DNA of 33,587 bases from an uncultured Duganella sp. (GTDB lineage Bacteria; Pseudomonadota; Gammaproteobacteria; Burkholderiales; Burkholderiaceae). A program made the translations under genes and the position numbers. Shown one piece after another: positions 1 to 7,455 of the stretch. Under the pieces are notes generated by a model. That model made no database searches. It had not been told where the DNA came from and saw nothing but the letters and a program-made list of their open reading frames with translations. Position 1 is the stretch's first letter. Every line of letters begins with the position of its first letter. The stretch is from the NCBI GenBank assembly GCA_946482335.1, contig CAMLRG010000039.1:1-33587 (forward strand), given 5' to 3'.

Positions 1-27
1 CCGGACATTCGCTGCGCGAATGTCCGG
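1..27. repeat. REP-like palindrome at the window edge
   Basis: Positions 1-12 and 16-27 are perfect reverse complements (arm CCGGACATTCGC), separated by only three bases. The hairpin lies 26 bases past the stop codon of the minus-strand amidohydrolase gene. Neither side has a T tract, so it is not a standard intrinsic terminator. The flank at 31-47 (containing GAGCTGACCCC) could be the right arm of a longer palindrome whose left arm lies outside the window. From memory, similar CCGGACATTCG palindromes next to GGGTCAG-type arms are dispersed in Oxalobacteraceae genomes; this is recollection, not a search. It may also stabilise the 3' end of the amidohydrolase message. Confidence 0.6.
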
Positions 28-53
28 TTGCCAGAGCTGACCCCGACTTTCAA

Positions 54-1814
54 TTAACGATTCTGGTAGCCGCCGAAGTGTTTGACGGGACTCCACTCGG
101 GTTCGACCGGGGGCAGTTCGGGGGCGTATTGGCCGAAGTCGGCGCCGGCATGGACGATGCGGCCGTTGACCACGGTGAGTGCGCTTTCCAGGGTCTTGAT
201 CTCGGCTTCGGGAATACTGAAATAGTCCTTGGGCAGGATCACCAGGTCGGCATACTGGCCCTTGGCCAGCTGGCCTTTCAAGGCTTCTTCTCCGCTGAAC
301 CAGGCGCTGCCCCGGGTCATCAGCTTCAGCGCTTCGAAACGCGTCAGGCGGTCGCGCGGCTGCCACATCGCCAGGCCGCCAGCCGTCTTGCCCGTCACCG
401 CCCAGTAGATCGCCGGCCACGGGCCGTAGCTCGATACGCGCGTGCCGTCCGTGCCCAGGCCGACCGGGATCTTCATGTCCAGCATCTTGCGGATCGGCGG
501 CATCTGGCGCGTCTGGGCGCCGTAGCGCTTCCAGTAATGCTCGCCCTGGAAGTACATGCGGTCCTGCACCGCCACCCCGCCGCCCAGCTTCTTCACGCGC
601 GCCAGCTGTTCGTCGGTGATGGTTTCGGCGTGGTCGAAGAACCAGCGCAAGCCCTTGAACGGCATGTCGCGGTTGACCTTTTCGATCACGGCCAGGTCGC
701 GCTCGATCGATTCCCCATACGTGGCATGGATGCGGAACGGCCAGCGGTGCTGCACCAGCAGGCGCAGCACGGGTTCCAGCTCGCTTTCCATGTGCGCCGG
801 CATGTCGGGACGCGGCTCGAGGAAATTCTCGAAGTCCGCCGCGCTCCACACCAGGTTTTCGCCCGCCCCTTCCGTGTTGTAGCCGTTGGCGTAGAACATG
901 TGCTCGTTGCGGTCAGGCTTGGCGGTGGCCAGCCAGCGCTGGTAGTCTTCCAGCTCCTTGCCCGGCTTCTGGGCGAACAGGTAGTAGGACGTGCGCACCG
1001 TGAGCTTGCCATCCTTGGCCAGTTGCAGGCTGACCGCGTAATCGTCGGGATATGCCTGTCCGCCGCCGCCGGCGTCGATGGCGCTGGTCACGCCCAGCCG
1101 GTTCATTTCGCGGTAGTAGTGGATGGTGGAGTTCAATTGCTGCTCGCGCGGCAGTGCGCCGGTCTTGCCCAGCGTGGAATACAGCACCATGGCATTGGGT
1201 TTGGCGACCAGCAGGCCGCTTGGCTTGCCGTCGGCACCCAGCTCCACCACGCCATCCTTGTAGCGCGTGTCCTGGTCATAACCCAGGACTTCGATGCCCT
1301 TCTTGTTCAGGTAGCCCAGGCCGTACAGGTAGAGGATGAAGACCGGCTTGTCCGGCACCGCCTCGTTGATTTCCTCCAGCGTCGGCAGGCGTTTTTCCTC
1401 GAACTGGAACTCGTTGAAGCCACCCACCACCTTGATCCACGCCCCTTCCGGCGTGCGCGCCGCCTGCTCGCGCAGCATCTGCATGGCGCGCTTGAGCGAA
1501 GTCACGCCGTCCCAGCGCAGCTCCGCGTTGTAGTTCAAGCCTTCGCGGATGATGTGGAGGTGGGAATCGTTCAAGCCCGGAATGACCGTGCGGCCGCCGG
1601 CATCGATCACTTGCGTGCCCGGCTTTTTCAGCTTGAGCACCTGGACATTGCTGCCCACTTCGGTAATCATGCCGCCCTTGATGGCCAGCGCCTGCGCGAA
1701 GCTGCCTTCGCGCGTCATGGTGGCGATCTTGCCATTGGTGATGATCATGTCCGTCGCCTGGGCGTGCGACAGACCGGCAGCCAGCAAGGCTGCGGCCAGC
1801 AACGGTCGGCTCAT
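54..1814 (-). CDS. Exported amidohydrolase (YtcJ-like, amidohydrolase 3 family)
   Basis: This 586-residue protein is a metal-dependent hydrolase of the YtcJ-like amidohydrolase family, which cleaves amide or related C-N bonds; the substrate cannot be read from sequence. A signal peptide covers about residues 1-20 (LLAAALLAAGLSHAQA), so it is probably periplasmic. The DSHLHI motif near residue 83 supplies the N-terminal metal-binding HxH. HAET near residue 395 and GTDGTR near residue 457 match later metal and catalytic motifs of the family. Length is normal for the family (about 550-600). It starts 4 bases after the yceI-family stop, with AAGGA 8 bases before the ATG, so the two genes form an operon. 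Family assignment is firm; the specific reaction is unknown. Confidence 0.88.
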   Translation of the reverse strand: MSRPLLAAALLAAGLSHAQATDMIITNGKIATMTREGSFAQALAIKGGMITEVGSNVQVLKLKKPGTQVIDAGGRTVIPGLNDSHLHIIREGLNYNAELRWDGVTSLKRAMQMLREQAARTPEGAWIKVVGGFNEFQFEEKRLPTLEEINEAVPDKPVFILYLYGLGYLNKKGIEVLGYDQDTRYKDGVVELGADGKPSGLLVAKPNAMVLYSTLGKTGALPREQQLNSTIHYYREMNRLGVTSAIDAGGGGQAYPDDYAVSLQLAKDGKLTVRTSYYLFAQKPGKELEDYQRWLATAKPDRNEHMFYANGYNTEGAGENLVWSAADFENFLEPRPDMPAHMESELEPVLRLLVQHRWPFRIHATYGESIERDLAVIEKVNRDMPFKGLRWFFDHAETITDEQLARVKKLGGGVAVQDRMYFQGEHYWKRYGAQTRQMPPIRKMLDMKIPVGLGTDGTRVSSYGPWPAIYWAVTGKTAGGLAMWQPRDRLTRFEALKLMTRGSAWFSGEEALKGQLAKGQYADLVILPKDYFSIPEAEIKTLESALTVVNGRIVHAGADFGQYAPELPPVEPEWSPVKHFGGYQNR

Positions 1815-1818
1815 GGGC

Positions 1819-2385
1819 TTATTCCTTGATCGCTTCGACCGAGAAGCCGAGGGTCACTTCGTCGCTCACGTTCGGCGCGTATTTGCCGGCGTTGAAGTCG
1901 GAGCGCAGGATCTTGGCGGTGGCGTTGGCGCCGCAGGCTTCCTTCTTCAGCATGGGGTGCGGGGCGCAGTGGAAGGAGGTCACTTCCAGCTTCACCGGCT
2001 TGGCGATGCCCTTGATGGTCAGGATGCCGTCCACCGACACCAGCTTGTCGCCGACGAAGTTGAATTTGGAGGACTTGTAGGTGATCGCCGGGTATTTGGC
2101 GGTATCGAAGAAGTCCGGGCCTTGCAGGTGTTCGTTGAAGGTGTCGTAACCGGTGTTGACCTTCTTCGGGTCGATCGACACTTCCACCGAACCGGTCTTG
2201 GCGGCGCGGTCGATCTGGATCTTGCCGACGGTGCTGTTGAACTTGTTCACCTGGGTCGAGTAGCCGAAGTGGCTGTACTCGAAGCGGGAGAAGGAATGGG
2301 TAGGATCGATATTGAAGGTTTCAGGCGCTGCGGATACGGCCAGGGAAAAACTTGCTGCAAGGGCGAAAGCGATCAGTTTTTTCAT
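1819..2385 (-). CDS. YceI family periplasmic lipid-binding protein
   Basis: This 188-residue protein belongs to the YceI family, whose members are lipocalin-like beta barrels that bind isoprenoid-type lipids in the periplasm. A classic signal peptide (MKKLIAFALAASFSLAVSA) is followed by the family start FNIDPTHSFSRFEYSHFGYS. The middle holds the usual fold-defining blocks ending in GKYAPNVSDEVTL. Two cysteines near residues 142 and 152 could form a disulfide. The start is supported by GGAG upstream and by a good promoter at 2418-2446. It is the first gene of an operon with the downstream amidohydrolase. The biological ligand is unknown. Confidence 0.9.
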   Translation of the reverse strand: MKKLIAFALAASFSLAVSAAPETFNIDPTHSFSRFEYSHFGYSTQVNKFNSTVGKIQIDRAAKTGSVEVSIDPKKVNTGYDTFNEHLQGPDFFDTAKYPAITYKSSKFNFVGDKLVSVDGILTIKGIAKPVKLEVTSFHCAPHPMLKKEACGANATAKILRSDFNAGKYAPNVSDEVTLGFSVEAIKE

Positions 2386-2417
2386 CGTGAGTACTCCAGT
2401 CTGGATAATGGTGGCTC

Positions 2418-2446
2418 ATTATGATTCGGCAACCGATCAGTGTAAA
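2418..2446 (-). promoter_or_regulatory. Sigma-70-type promoter of the YceI/amidohydrolase operon
   Basis: Read on the minus strand, TTTACA (5 of 6 to consensus) is followed by exactly 17 bases and CATAAT (5 of 6). The predicted transcript start is about 26 bases before the yceI-family ATG at 2385, leaving room for its Shine-Dalgarno sequence. Confidence 0.65.
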
Positions 2447-2499
2447 ACGCATAATATCCGCCCTATATATCGATTTTCTCGATAATAAAGCGCCCGCGT

Positions 2500-3390
2500 T
2501 CAATCACTGCGCGTCTGGGCTTGCGACACATTGCTGCCGGGGGCAACGCTCTGGGTCAGCCATACATTACCACCGATGGTCGATCCGGCGCCGATCGTGA
2601 TGCGGCCCAGCACCGTGGCGCCGGCATAAATGACGACATCGTCCTCCACAATCGGATGTCGCGGCGTCCCCTTGATCAGCTGGCCGGTTTGGTCGGCCGG
2701 GAAACGCTTCGCGCCCAGGGTCACGTGCTGGTACAGGCGTACGCGTTCGCCGATGATGGTGGTCTCGCCGATCACCACCCCGGTGCCATGGTCGATGAAG
2801 AAGCTGGCGCCGATCTGCGCCGCCGGATGAATGTCGATCCCGGTGCGCGAATGGGCGATATCGCTGACCAGGCGCGCGATGAAGGGGGCGCCCAGCTTGT
2901 GCAGGCTGTGCGCCAGCCGGTAATGCAGGATCGCCACCATGCCCGGGTAGCACAGCAGGATTTCCGCGATCGAGGTCGCGGCCGGATCGCCGGCGTAGGC
3001 GGCCTGCACGTCGGACACCACCAGGGCGCGGATGGCCGGCAACGACGCAGCGAAATCGCGCGTGATGGCCTGCGCATCGCGCTCCCCGCCGAACTGCAGC
3101 CCGCGCCGCACCTGTTCGTGCAGGCGGTCCAGCGTGGTGTTCAGGGTATCGCCGACGAAGTAGTCGATGCTTTCGTCGGTCAGGTTGGGCCGTCCGTAAT
3201 GCGTCGGGAACAACACGGCGGACAGCCCTTCGAGGATTTGCACCAGCTCCGCGCGCGATGGCAGCTCGCGCACCCGGCGCTGGTGGCGGATATTGTGGGT
3301 CGCTTCGCGCGACACGCGCAGCTGGTGCACTACCTCGTCGAGGTTCCAGCGCGCTGCGCCGTCGCCGGCGCCGTAGGAGTCGTTAGCCAT
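2500..3390 (-). CDS. epsC: Serine O-acetyltransferase, EpsC type
   Basis: It transfers acetyl from acetyl-CoA to L-serine, giving O-acetylserine, the cysteine precursor; it should be cytosolic. The 296-residue form has a long helical N-terminal half (about 1-180) followed by a left-handed beta-helix of hexapeptide repeats (about 183-285). GIDIHPAA and FFIDHGTGVVIGET correspond to the E. coli CysE active site: Asp186 and His201 match CysE Asp143 and His158, and Asp200 matches the serine-binding Asp157. RHPIVEDDVVIYAGATVLG is the acetyl-CoA side of the helix. The ATG at 3390 is chosen; an upstream TTG at 3444 would add an unconvincing 18-residue Cys-rich leader. It is divergent from the Bcr/CflA pump. 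Its usual partner, O-acetylserine sulfhydrylase, is not in the window. Confidence 0.9.
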   Translation of the reverse strand: MANDSYGAGDGAARWNLDEVVHQLRVSREATHNIRHQRRVRELPSRAELVQILEGLSAVLFPTHYGRPNLTDESIDYFVGDTLNTTLDRLHEQVRRGLQFGGERDAQAITRDFAASLPAIRALVVSDVQAAYAGDPAATSIAEILLCYPGMVAILHYRLAHSLHKLGAPFIARLVSDIAHSRTGIDIHPAAQIGASFFIDHGTGVVIGETTIIGERVRLYQHVTLGAKRFPADQTGQLIKGTPRHPIVEDDVVIYAGATVLGRITIGAGSTIGGNVWLTQSVAPGSNVSQAQTRSD

Positions 3391-3446
3391 AAGGCACCAG
3401 CATATCGAGCCGGCGGCGGAAAACGAAAGAAAGTATAGGCACAAGC

Positions 3447-3465
3447 TTATGCCCTGCAGGCATAA
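3447..3465. promoter_or_regulatory. Palindrome between epsC and the Bcr/CflA gene
   Basis: TTATGCC and GGCATAA form perfect 7-base arms around a 5-base centre. The site sits in the 117-base divergent spacer, 57 bases upstream of the epsC start and 43 bases before the transporter start. It could be an operator serving either or both genes; no regulator gene is adjacent. Confidence 0.35.
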
Positions 3466-3507
3466 AGGCTTTGCCTTAAAATGGCGGGCTCACCCCTCAG
3501 GTACCCA

Positions 3508-4716
3508 ATGAAGAACATCCTGCTTACCCTGCTGCTCGCCGGCCTGACCATGGTCGGTCCGCTGGCCATCGACACCTACCTGCCATCCTTCCCGGCCATC
3601 GCCGAAACCTTCGATGCCAGCCCGATGGCCATCCAGCAGACCCTCAGCCTGTTCCTGTTCACCTTCGCCTTCATGATGCTGTTCTACGGCACCCTGTCGG
3701 ACAGCTTTGGCCGCCGCCCCGTCATCCTGTGGTCGCTGGTGCTGTACGTCCTGGCTTCGCTGGGCGGCGCGCTGGCCGGCTCCTTCGGTTTCCTGCTCGG
3801 CGCGCGCGTGCTGCAAGGCCTGGCTTCGGGCGCCGGTTCGGTGATCGGCCGCGCCATCGTGCAGGACCGCTTCGAAGGCATCGCCGCGCAAAAAATCCTG
3901 GCCAACATCATGATGGTGTTCGGCCTGGCGCCGGCCATCGCGCCGGTGCTGGGCGGCTGGCTGCAAGTGGCCTTCGGCTGGCGCTCGATCTTCTGGTTCC
4001 TGACCGGCTTCGGCGTGCTGATGTGGGTCGCGGTCTGGCGCTGGCTGCCCGAGAGCCTGCCGCAGGAAAAGCGCCACCCGCTGCACCTGGGCGCCATTGC
4101 GCGCAATTACTGGATGGTGCTGAGGCACCGCGAATTCCTGCTGCTGTCGGTATCGCTGGGCGCGGCCTTCGGCGGCTTTGCCCTGTACATCGGTTCGGCC
4201 GCCTACTTCATCATGCACATCCTGAAGTTGCCGGAAACGGCCTTCGCCTGGCTGTTCATCCCGCTGATCAGCGGCCACGTGCTGGGCGCCACGGCCAGCG
4301 GCAAGCTGGCGCAACGTCTGGCGCCGGCGGCACTGATCCGCCTCAGCTTCATCCTGATGGCGGTGGCGGCGGCACTGAACGTCGGCTACAACTGGTTCTT
4401 TGCCGCGGCGGTGCCGTGGGCCGTGCTGCCGCTGTTCCTGTTCTCGTTCGCGTTGGCCCTGGCCATGCCGCCGCTGACACTGGCCGGCATGAACCTGTTC
4501 CCGCAGCACAGCGGCCTGGCGGCGTCGATGCAATCGTTCCTGCAGATGATGCTGTTCGCGCTGGTGTCGGGGCTGGTGGCGCCGCTATTGTTCGACAGCG
4601 CGCTGCATCTGGCCTTCGGCCTGACCGGCTGCCTGGCGGCGAGCTACCTGGCCTATGCGCTGGCCCAGCGCAGCCATGCCCAGGATCAGGGCCAGGGCGC
4701 CGGCGTCACGTCCTGA
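3508..4716 (+). CDS. Bcr/CflA family multidrug efflux MFS transporter
   Basis: This 402-residue inner-membrane protein has about 12 hydrophobic helices typical of the major facilitator superfamily. LAIDTYLPSFP at residues 19-29 is the helix-1 signature of the Bcr/CflA drug:H+ antiporter branch, and GTLSDSFGRRP (61-71) is MFS motif A in the first cytoplasmic loop. Related pumps export bicyclomycin, chloramphenicol, or in some cases cysteine-pathway metabolites; divergence from a cysteine-biosynthesis gene makes the last option worth noting but it is inference. The ATG at 3508, with AGGT upstream, is chosen over an in-frame ATG at 3481, which would add nine polar residues. Its 3' end overlaps the convergent small gene by 31 bases. 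Confidence 0.9.
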   Translation: MKNILLTLLLAGLTMVGPLAIDTYLPSFPAIAETFDASPMAIQQTLSLFLFTFAFMMLFYGTLSDSFGRRPVILWSLVLYVLASLGGALAGSFGFLLGARVLQGLASGAGSVIGRAIVQDRFEGIAAQKILANIMMVFGLAPAIAPVLGGWLQVAFGWRSIFWFLTGFGVLMWVAVWRWLPESLPQEKRHPLHLGAIARNYWMVLRHREFLLLSVSLGAAFGGFALYIGSAAYFIMHILKLPETAFAWLFIPLISGHVLGATASGKLAQRLAPAALIRLSFILMAVAAALNVGYNWFFAAAVPWAVLPLFLFSFALALAMPPLTLAGMNLFPQHSGLAASMQSFLQMMLFALVSGLVAPLLFDSALHLAFGLTGCLAASYLAYALAQRSHAQDQGQGAGVTS

Positions 4717-4943
4717 TACTGGGGACCGCCCTGTTCCGGCTCCGGTGCGGGCTGGGGCGGGGCATGGCCCAGCCGGCGCTCGGCCGGTAGCCCAAGGCCA
4801 AGAATCTCTTTCCGCCCCTCCACGAATTCCGAGCTGCTGATCGGGTGTTCCTTGTCGGGCCAATTGGCAATTGCCCAGTTCTGCACTTCCTCGAACCGCC
4901 GCCATACCTCGGTCACGAATTGCCGCCGCGTTGCATCGTCCAT
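4686..4943 (-). CDS. Small hypothetical protein, 85 residues
   Basis: No function is recognised. It is a soluble acidic protein with a helical-looking N-terminal half (RRQFVTEVWRRFEEVQNWAIANWP), a conserved-looking SSSEFVEGRKEIL stretch and a proline-rich tail. A strong GGAGG lies 5 bases before the ATG, supporting a real gene. It lies 50 bases downstream of the SufR-like regulator on the same strand and may share its transcript. The proline-rich tail is encoded where it overlaps the transporter's 3' end by 31 bases, so the tail may be an overprinted extension. Confidence 0.72.
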   Translation of the reverse strand: MDDATRRQFVTEVWRRFEEVQNWAIANWPDKEHPISSSEFVEGRKEILGLGLPAERRLGHAPPQPAPEPEQGGPQYQDVTPAPWP

Positions 4944-4993
4944 TGCCGCCTCCGTCGCGTTTTGGCCACTCTACACCAGCGGCGGGATTGTTG

Positions 4994-5626
4994 TCACACG
5001 GCCTTGCGCAGTGGTGTGATGCGGTAGGCGCAGCGGCGCGCGCCGGACAGGATGTGCGCATCGCGCCGCACGTCGCAGCCGGGACCCAGCACGCGCTGGA
5101 ATACTTCCAGTTCCGAACGGCAGAAGTTCTGGCATTCGCGCGCGGCGGCGCAGATCGGGCAATGGTTTTCCACCAGCAGCAGCGAGCCATCGTCCTGCGG
5201 CTCGACTTCGGCCATATAACCTTCCACGTCGCGCGCCAGTGCCAATGCCTGCACGCGCTCCGGCAGCGCTGCGCCGTCGCCGATGCTCTGGCGGTAGAAC
5301 GCTTCGCTCGCTTGCTCGCGGGCGGCGATCAGCTTGTCCATGCCCTCCTCGCCAAACAGGGCGCGCACCTGGGTGATCAGCTGCAGCGTCAGGTCGGCAT
5401 GGCGGTCGGGGAAGCGCGCATGGCCGGCATCCGTCAGCAGCCAGCGGCGCGTCGGGCGGCCGACCTTTTCCGCCACGTCTTCGTGGCGGACCTGGCCCGC
5501 CTCCTCGGCCGCTTCCAGATGGCGCCGCGCCGCCATCGACGTCAGCCCAAGCAAATCGGCCAGTTGCTGCGCGGTGCGCGGGCCACGCGTCTTCAGCAGG
5601 AACAGGATGCGGTCGGCGGTATTCAT
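4994..5626 (-). CDS. SufR-like winged-helix regulator with a C-terminal cysteine cluster
   Basis: This 210-residue DNA-binding protein has an N-terminal winged helix-turn-helix (about 4-70; RTAQQLADLLGLTSMAARRHLEA is the HTH) and a sensor half ending in six cysteines. Cys156, Cys169, Cys184 and Cys199 are spaced x12, x14, x14. This is nearly the x12, x13, x14 spacing described for the [4Fe-4S]-ligating cysteines of the SufR repressor; Cys159 and Cys165 are extra. Family knowledge therefore suggests an iron-sulfur or redox sensor. No suf genes are in the window. Its ATG overlaps the MFS stop codon (ATGA), so it is translationally coupled to that transporter and probably controls it. The ATG at 5626 is chosen because upstream in-frame sequence is MFS coding DNA. 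Confidence 0.82.
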   Translation of the reverse strand: MNTADRILFLLKTRGPRTAQQLADLLGLTSMAARRHLEAAEEAGQVRHEDVAEKVGRPTRRWLLTDAGHARFPDRHADLTLQLITQVRALFGEEGMDKLIAAREQASEAFYRQSIGDGAALPERVQALALARDVEGYMAEVEPQDDGSLLLVENHCPICAAARECQNFCRSELEVFQRVLGPGCDVRRDAHILSGARRCAYRITPLRKAV

Positions 5627-6870
5627 GCGCCCACCCCTTCCGTGCCGGCCGGCGGGCGCGGCGATGCCGCTGCCGGCGCCGCCAGCGCCGCGCGCCAGCC
5701 GCGCAAGCGCCAGCCGGCCCATGCCGCGAGCAGCGCGCCAAGCAGCAGGATCAGGCGCGTATCGACCAGCGTCAGGACCGAGCCGATCGCCGCCATCACG
5801 ATATTGGCCAGGCAGAATGTCATCGACAGCAGCCCCATGACCGAACCCTGGCCGTGGGCGGCGAAGCGGTCCGCCGCCCACGATTGCACCGTCGCGTTAT
5901 AGAAGGCATTCGGCAGTCCGAACAGGCAGATCGCCACCATGCCAACCCACAGGTTGCCCAGTGCGACACCGGCCACCGCAGCCGCCAGGGCGAACGCCAG
6001 CCAGCTTGCGCGGCGCAGCGGTTCCATGCCGCTTGGCCGGCCGGCGATGATGGCGGCCAGCGTCATGATCGCGCACATGGCCATATTGACGGTCGCGATG
6101 CCGCGCGCATCGTAGCCGCCCTGCTCCACCAGCCATAAAGGGTAGTACTCGTAAAAGCCCGTGATGCCGCAAGTCAGCGCCAGCTGCACGATGAACAGTG
6201 TGCGCAGTTCGGGAAAGCGCAGCAGGTTCATGGCATGGTGCGAGCGCGCCACCTGCCACCACGAAGCGCCATCGGCCGGCGCCCGTGCGGCGCGCGGCAC
6301 GGTCAGCGCCACCAGGGCAGCCGCCAGCACCAGGGCCGCCACCGCGACCCAAAACGGCACCGTGATCCCGAACCCCAGCGTGAAGCCAGCCAGCACCGGT
6401 CCTACCAGCCAGCCAAGGTGCAGCGAACCATTGACCAGCGACAGTGCGCGCAGGCGCTGCGCGCCTTCCAGCTTTTCCGCCACCAAGGCGCGGGCCACGG
6501 CGCCATTGCCTTCCAATAGGCCGGTGCCGAAGCGGGCGACGATGAACAGGGGATAGGACTGCATCACCAGCGCCCAGGCGGTCAGCGCATGGCCGGCAGC
6601 GGCGCCCAGCGCGGTCGCCAGCAGAATGGGCCGGCGCCCATAGCGGTCGGACAATGGCCCGAGCAGCGCGGAACCAATCACCAGGCCGATCGGGTTGACC
6701 GTCAGCGCGATGCCGAACAACAGCTTGGGCGGCAAGCCGAGGAAGTTATTCAATGCGTTGTGGGCTTCCGCCGCGAACAGGGGCGGCAGGATGGGGTATG
6801 GCAGCGAGGCGCCCGTGGTGGACAGCAAACCAAGCAGGCAGGTGGCCGCAATCAGGAGGACATTGTTCAT
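5623..6870 (-). CDS. MFS transporter coupled to the SufR-like regulator
   Basis: This 415-residue inner-membrane protein has about 12 hydrophobic segments. GPLSDRYGRRPI, in the loop after the second helix, is MFS motif A; a hydrophilic stretch near residues 195-205 is the usual central loop. The substrate is unknown; the family includes drug and metabolite exporters. The ATG at 6870 is preferred over the GTG at 6879, because the GTG falls inside the predicted -10 box at 6878-6883. The gene overlaps the regulator by ATGA, so the transporter is the first gene of a two-gene unit with the regulator second. The long palindrome at 6891-6930 overlaps its promoter, which fits autoregulation by the partner regulator. 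Confidence 0.87.
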   Translation of the reverse strand: MNNVLLIAATCLLGLLSTTGASLPYPILPPLFAAEAHNALNNFLGLPPKLLFGIALTVNPIGLVIGSALLGPLSDRYGRRPILLATALGAAAGHALTAWALVMQSYPLFIVARFGTGLLEGNGAVARALVAEKLEGAQRLRALSLVNGSLHLGWLVGPVLAGFTLGFGITVPFWVAVAALVLAAALVALTVPRAARAPADGASWWQVARSHHAMNLLRFPELRTLFIVQLALTCGITGFYEYYPLWLVEQGGYDARGIATVNMAMCAIMTLAAIIAGRPSGMEPLRRASWLAFALAAAVAGVALGNLWVGMVAICLFGLPNAFYNATVQSWAADRFAAHGQGSVMGLLSMTFCLANIVMAAIGSVLTLVDTRLILLLGALLAAWAGWRLRGWRAALAAPAAASPRPPAGTEGVGA

Positions 6871-6877
6871 GTCCTCC

Positions 6878-6906
6878 ACTATACGTAGGACCCGACAATA
6901 AGTAAA
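6878..6906 (-). promoter_or_regulatory. Promoter of the MFS/SufR-like operon, possibly leaderless
   Basis: On the minus strand TTTACT (4 of 6) is followed by 17 bases and TATAGT (5 of 6). The last base of the -10 box is 7 bases before the ATG at 6870, so the transcript would begin at or next to the start codon. GGAGG lies between -10 box and ATG, too close to the ATG and probably upstream of the transcript start. Confidence 0.55.
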
Positions 6907-6930
6907 CGAAAAACTTTATTTATTATCGGG
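6891..6930. promoter_or_regulatory. Long imperfect palindrome, candidate operator of the MFS/SufR-like operon
   Basis: CCCGACAATAAGTAAA (6891-6906) and TTTATTTATTATCGGG (6915-6930) are inverted copies matching at 14 of 16 positions, around an 8-base spacer. The right-hand half (minus-strand view) covers the -35 box and much of the promoter spacer, so protein bound here would block RNA polymerase. It also lies after the trxC stop and could fold in that transcript, but no T tract follows, so an operator is the better reading. A winged-helix dimer such as the SufR-like protein is the obvious candidate ligand. Confidence 0.55.
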
Positions 6931-6959
6931 CGGAGCGCGTCGGCGGCGGCAGCGCCTTT

Positions 6960-7394
6960 CTAGCGCAAGTGCTGCTGCACCCAGGCAATGATGCTCTTGG
7001 AATCCATCGCGCCCGCCTGGCGCGCCAGCTCGCGGCCGCCTTTGAACACGGCCAGGGTGGGGATGCTGCGGATCGCAAAGCGCGCCGCCAGCTGCTGCTC
7101 GGCCTCGGTATTGACCTTGACCACGCGGAAATACGGCTCCAGGTGCTGCGCCGCCTGCTCGTAGAACGGCGCCATCTGGCGGCAAGGCCCGCACCATGGC
7201 GCCCAGAAATCGACCAGCACCGGGATATCGTTGCGCTCAATATGCTTGAGGAAGCGGCCGGTCGACAGATCGGCGGGGTGGCCGGTGAACAAAGGCCGCT
7301 GGCACTTACCGCAAGTCGCTTCCTCCTCCAGGCGCACCGAAGGAACGCGGTTGACGGCGTCGCAATGCGGACAGACGATGTGCAAGTTTTCCAT
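6960..7394 (-). CDS. trxC: Thioredoxin TrxC (thioredoxin 2)
   Basis: This 144-residue cytosolic disulfide reductase has the TrxC arrangement. An N-terminal zinc-binding module with Cys8, Cys11, Cys28 and Cys31 (two CxxC pairs) precedes a thioredoxin domain with active site WCGPC at 67-71. Later family blocks are VDFWAPWCGPCRQMAP and AIRSIPTLAVFKGG, including the cis-proline after SIPT. TrxC reduces protein disulfides and in some bacteria is induced by oxidants. No Shine-Dalgarno sequence precedes the ATG; TATACT (7402-7407, minus strand) ends 7 bases before it, so the message may be leaderless. It is divergent from the epoxide-hydrolase-like gene and followed by the MFS/SufR-like pair. Confidence 0.96.
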   Translation of the reverse strand: MENLHIVCPHCDAVNRVPSVRLEEEATCGKCQRPLFTGHPADLSTGRFLKHIERNDIPVLVDFWAPWCGPCRQMAPFYEQAAQHLEPYFRVVKVNTEAEQQLAARFAIRSIPTLAVFKGGRELARQAGAMDSKSIIAWVQQHLR

Positions 7395-7416
7395 GGGTGC
7401 CAGTATAGCGCAGGCA

Positions 7417-7422
7417 TATAAT
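7417..7422 (+). promoter_or_regulatory. -10 box of the epoxide-hydrolase-like gene
   Basis: A perfect TATAAT lies 33 bases before the ATG at 7456, leaving room for a leader containing the AGGAGG ribosome site. No convincing -35 hexamer is seen at the expected distance, so an activator may be involved or the promoter may be weak. Confidence 0.4.
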
Positions 7423-7455
7423 CTTCAGGGCACGCTTCGCCAGCCAGGAGGCATC

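Noticed and set aside
2468..2484. Hairpin TATCGA-N5-TCGATA after epsC as a terminator
   Set aside because: The arms are short and AT-rich, with no T tract after the stem. It may be a chance or regulatory palindrome.
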